Below, piece by piece: positions 19,601 to 21,222 of a stretch of DNA of 21,222 nt. The notes below the pieces were generated by a model. It saw nothing but the letters and a program-made list of their open reading frames with translations. It ran no database searches and was not told the origin of the DNA. Origin of the DNA: Pelargonium cotyledonis. Its lineage: Eukaryota > Streptophyta > Magnoliopsida > Geraniales > Geraniaceae. The stretch lies in NCBI GenBank assembly GCA_036897625.1, contig JAYMTA010001203.1, positions 1 to 21,222 of the forward strand, in the 5' to 3' direction. The position numbers and the translations under genes are program-made. Each line of letters begins with the position of its first letter. Positions within the stretch are counted from its first letter, which is position 1.

Positions 19601-19815
19601 GAATAGTGGCGCAGTTGGTAACACAGATTGCGTCAGTAGGAATAGCGTTTGCGTTCGATCTTCACTCAACTCACCCGTGGAGAGAGGCTTAAACCTTAAC
19701 GTGTGCACTCACCTTGAATGGATATTAGTCTGTGTATGGTTAAAAGGTTTAAAAGTGTTTATCGCAAAAGTACGAGTCTGTTCAAGAACTCTATAGTTTA
19801 ACAAAAAAAAAAAAA
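19601..19815 (+). mobile_element. tRNA-derived SINE with poly(A) tail
   Basis: A box TGGCGCAGTTGG (19607-19618) and B box GTTCGATCTTC (19653-19663) at tRNA-like spacing are followed by a ~130-bp body and an A13 tail (19803-19815). Shares its 5' end with the minus-strand SINE at 15413-15586. No convincing target-site duplication was found. Confidence 0.78.
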
Positions 19816-21206
19816 GATCAAACAACTAAATAATATATATATTCAAAATAAATATATTATAATCAACAAATGGTTGAGGAGTGCTATTTAATTAGCGAGC
19901 ATCTTTATGTCTACAATTGAAAATTTTAAAAAGCCAAGCTAAACTAAATAAGAGTAGGTCTCAGCTTTGTTCGGCGCAAGAAAATTCATATTGTCATTTG
20001 AATCTTATATTACTTAAAATATTGCATTTAATTTTTCACTTTTTGATCAAAACTCAAATATGAATATAATAATATAACTAAATCATTTGTATATATAACT
20101 AAAACTTGTCAACTGTGATCTCAAGTAAAATCACAGTAAACTTGTACGTAATTAGTAGACAAGTTACACAGTAGAAAGTAGTTGAAATTTCAATTAAACT
20201 GTTTAGATATGTCAATAATTCACACAACTAATTAATAATTAGATGCAGATAGATGTTTTAATGTCTGATAATTGGAAAAATAGCAATCCACGTAACCTAA
20301 TATTATGTGTCAGCATTTGGTTCAATATGTTGAATATCTAATAATTGAAAATATATAGTTCTACTTCTAGACTCTTCTATTTATGTTTGATTGACTGAAC
20401 ATGATATTTATCTTCCTAGGAATAGATGGTTAGGTGCTGAATTTTGATTTGTATAATGTTTGTTAGGTCATTCTTACTACAATTTTAGGGTTTTTAATTT
20501 ACTAGCTAGTGGATAAGCATGTGTGACTTATATTGTCAGGTAATTCGTCTATTTGACTCGAGCCAAAAGAGCACACGAAATTGTGTTGTCGTCTTATCCA
20601 CGAGTATATGAATTTTCAACAATGTTTTTTAGTCCAAATTCCAAAATTTTGAAGATGAATTTGTTGTTTGCACAAAGAAACACAACGCTAAACCTGAAAC
20701 GGAGACCTCGTATGTGTTTTTGAGACACTACATTAGACGTGAGAATAAGAATATCGATCGAAAAACACAAAATTTTAAAAATAGTTCTAGAGAATAATAT
20801 TTATATACTCATAAATATTATTGTCACGTCGTTGCGTGGTTGATTTTTATAAAGCAATATCCATCTCAAAATCTACTTGGGTGTTGAGTGTTATCTTTCC
20901 AAGCGTGTTGTCTGCAGGTGCTAAACAAAGACTTTGGAGCTCCAATTTTTTTTTTTTATCATTGCAAGGAGGAGGGAAACCCCTAACAGCTTCTACCAGT
21001 TTAGGTAGCATTCTAATGTTCAAGTAGAGTCTCGTTAGTGCTCTACAAAGACAAAAAGTACTATGCATGTGAAGATTCCCCGACGTATCGAGTTGTTATT
21101 TATCAATTTAATTTACTACTTTTCGTGATTAACATAATCATTAGAGACATTTTGGAACAAAGTAACAAACAGCTTTCACATTTACATAATTGCAATACTA
21201 AATATA
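19816..21206. other. AT-rich intergenic DNA, no gene supported
   Basis: Mostly AT-rich, with no recognisable protein, tRNA or rRNA. The stretch 20820-21070 is less AT-rich and has open frames on both strands, including a minus-strand run with MLPKLVEAVRGFPPP. I do not recognise it. It could be the edge of a neighbouring gene or a chance frame. Confidence 0.55.
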
Positions 21207-21222
21207 ATATATATATATATAT
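21207..21222. repeat. (AT)n run at right edge
   Basis: Perfect AT dinucleotides run into the end of the window, so the true length is unknown. Confidence 0.9.

Noticed and set aside
20821-21068. Open frames on both strands, possible edge of another gene
   Set aside because: No recognised protein family. The Lys run comes from a T homopolymer on the plus strand. Left as unassigned sequence.
1-21222. Search for CRISPR arrays, bacterial operons, defence systems, rRNA and intact tRNA genes
   Set aside because: None present. tRNA-like boxes belong to SINEs, and all supported genes are ordinary intron-containing plant genes.

Overview
The window is nuclear DNA from a flowering plant, most likely a eudicot. 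It is AT-rich, its genes are split by GT-AG introns, and it carries plant-type SINEs, a Stowaway-type MITE and an LTR/TRIM-like scar. The species cannot be named. The predicted channel protein has Ser in its pore filter where legume DMI1 has Ala, which points mildly away from a papilionoid legume.

Layout, left to right. (1) Positions 1-3041, plus strand: the 3' six exons of a plastid BASS1-type bile acid:sodium symporter family transporter. Its 5' exons lie off the left edge. One intron holds a 72-bp tandem duplication and another a Stowaway-like MITE. (2) Positions 3042-4827: an AT-rich intergenic stretch with a degenerate SINE, followed by a JAZ promoter with an apparent 5'-UTR intron. (3) Positions 4828-6585, plus: a complete five-exon TIFY/JAZ jasmonate repressor of 266 aa. 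Retention of its last intron would stop translation inside the Jas region. (4) Positions 6586-7934: intergenic, with a SINE bounded by target-site duplications and a ~123-bp tandem duplication. (5) Positions 7935-14496, plus: a complete twelve-exon POLLUX/DMI1-type nuclear-envelope ion channel of 937 aa. Its 11th intron carries a TRIM-like remnant. (6) Positions 14497-15784: the gap between convergent genes, with a second target-site-bounded SINE and the poly(A) signal of the next gene. (7) Positions 17540-15785, minus: a complete three-exon glyoxalase I-like (VOC superfamily) gene of 211 aa, with a TATA box near 17681-17687. (8) Positions 17700-21222: gene-poor, AT-rich DNA with one clear SINE and no gene I can support.

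The four genes are not an operon and share no pathway. BASS1 moves metabolites at the plastid envelope, JAZ represses jasmonate-responsive transcription, POLLUX acts in nuclear calcium signalling for root symbiosis, and the glyoxalase-like protein is probably a cytosolic VOC protein. The full exon models for JAZ, POLLUX and the glyoxalase gene were built by hand; their phases and lengths are consistent throughout. I found no undescribed multi-gene system. The most useful points are the ancestral-type POLLUX filter, the built-in stop in the JAZ Jas intron, the altered metal-ligand pattern of the glyoxalase-like protein, and several short insertions and duplications not covered by gene annotation. 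The window begins in a G homopolymer and ends in an (AT)n run, as a complete short-read contig would.
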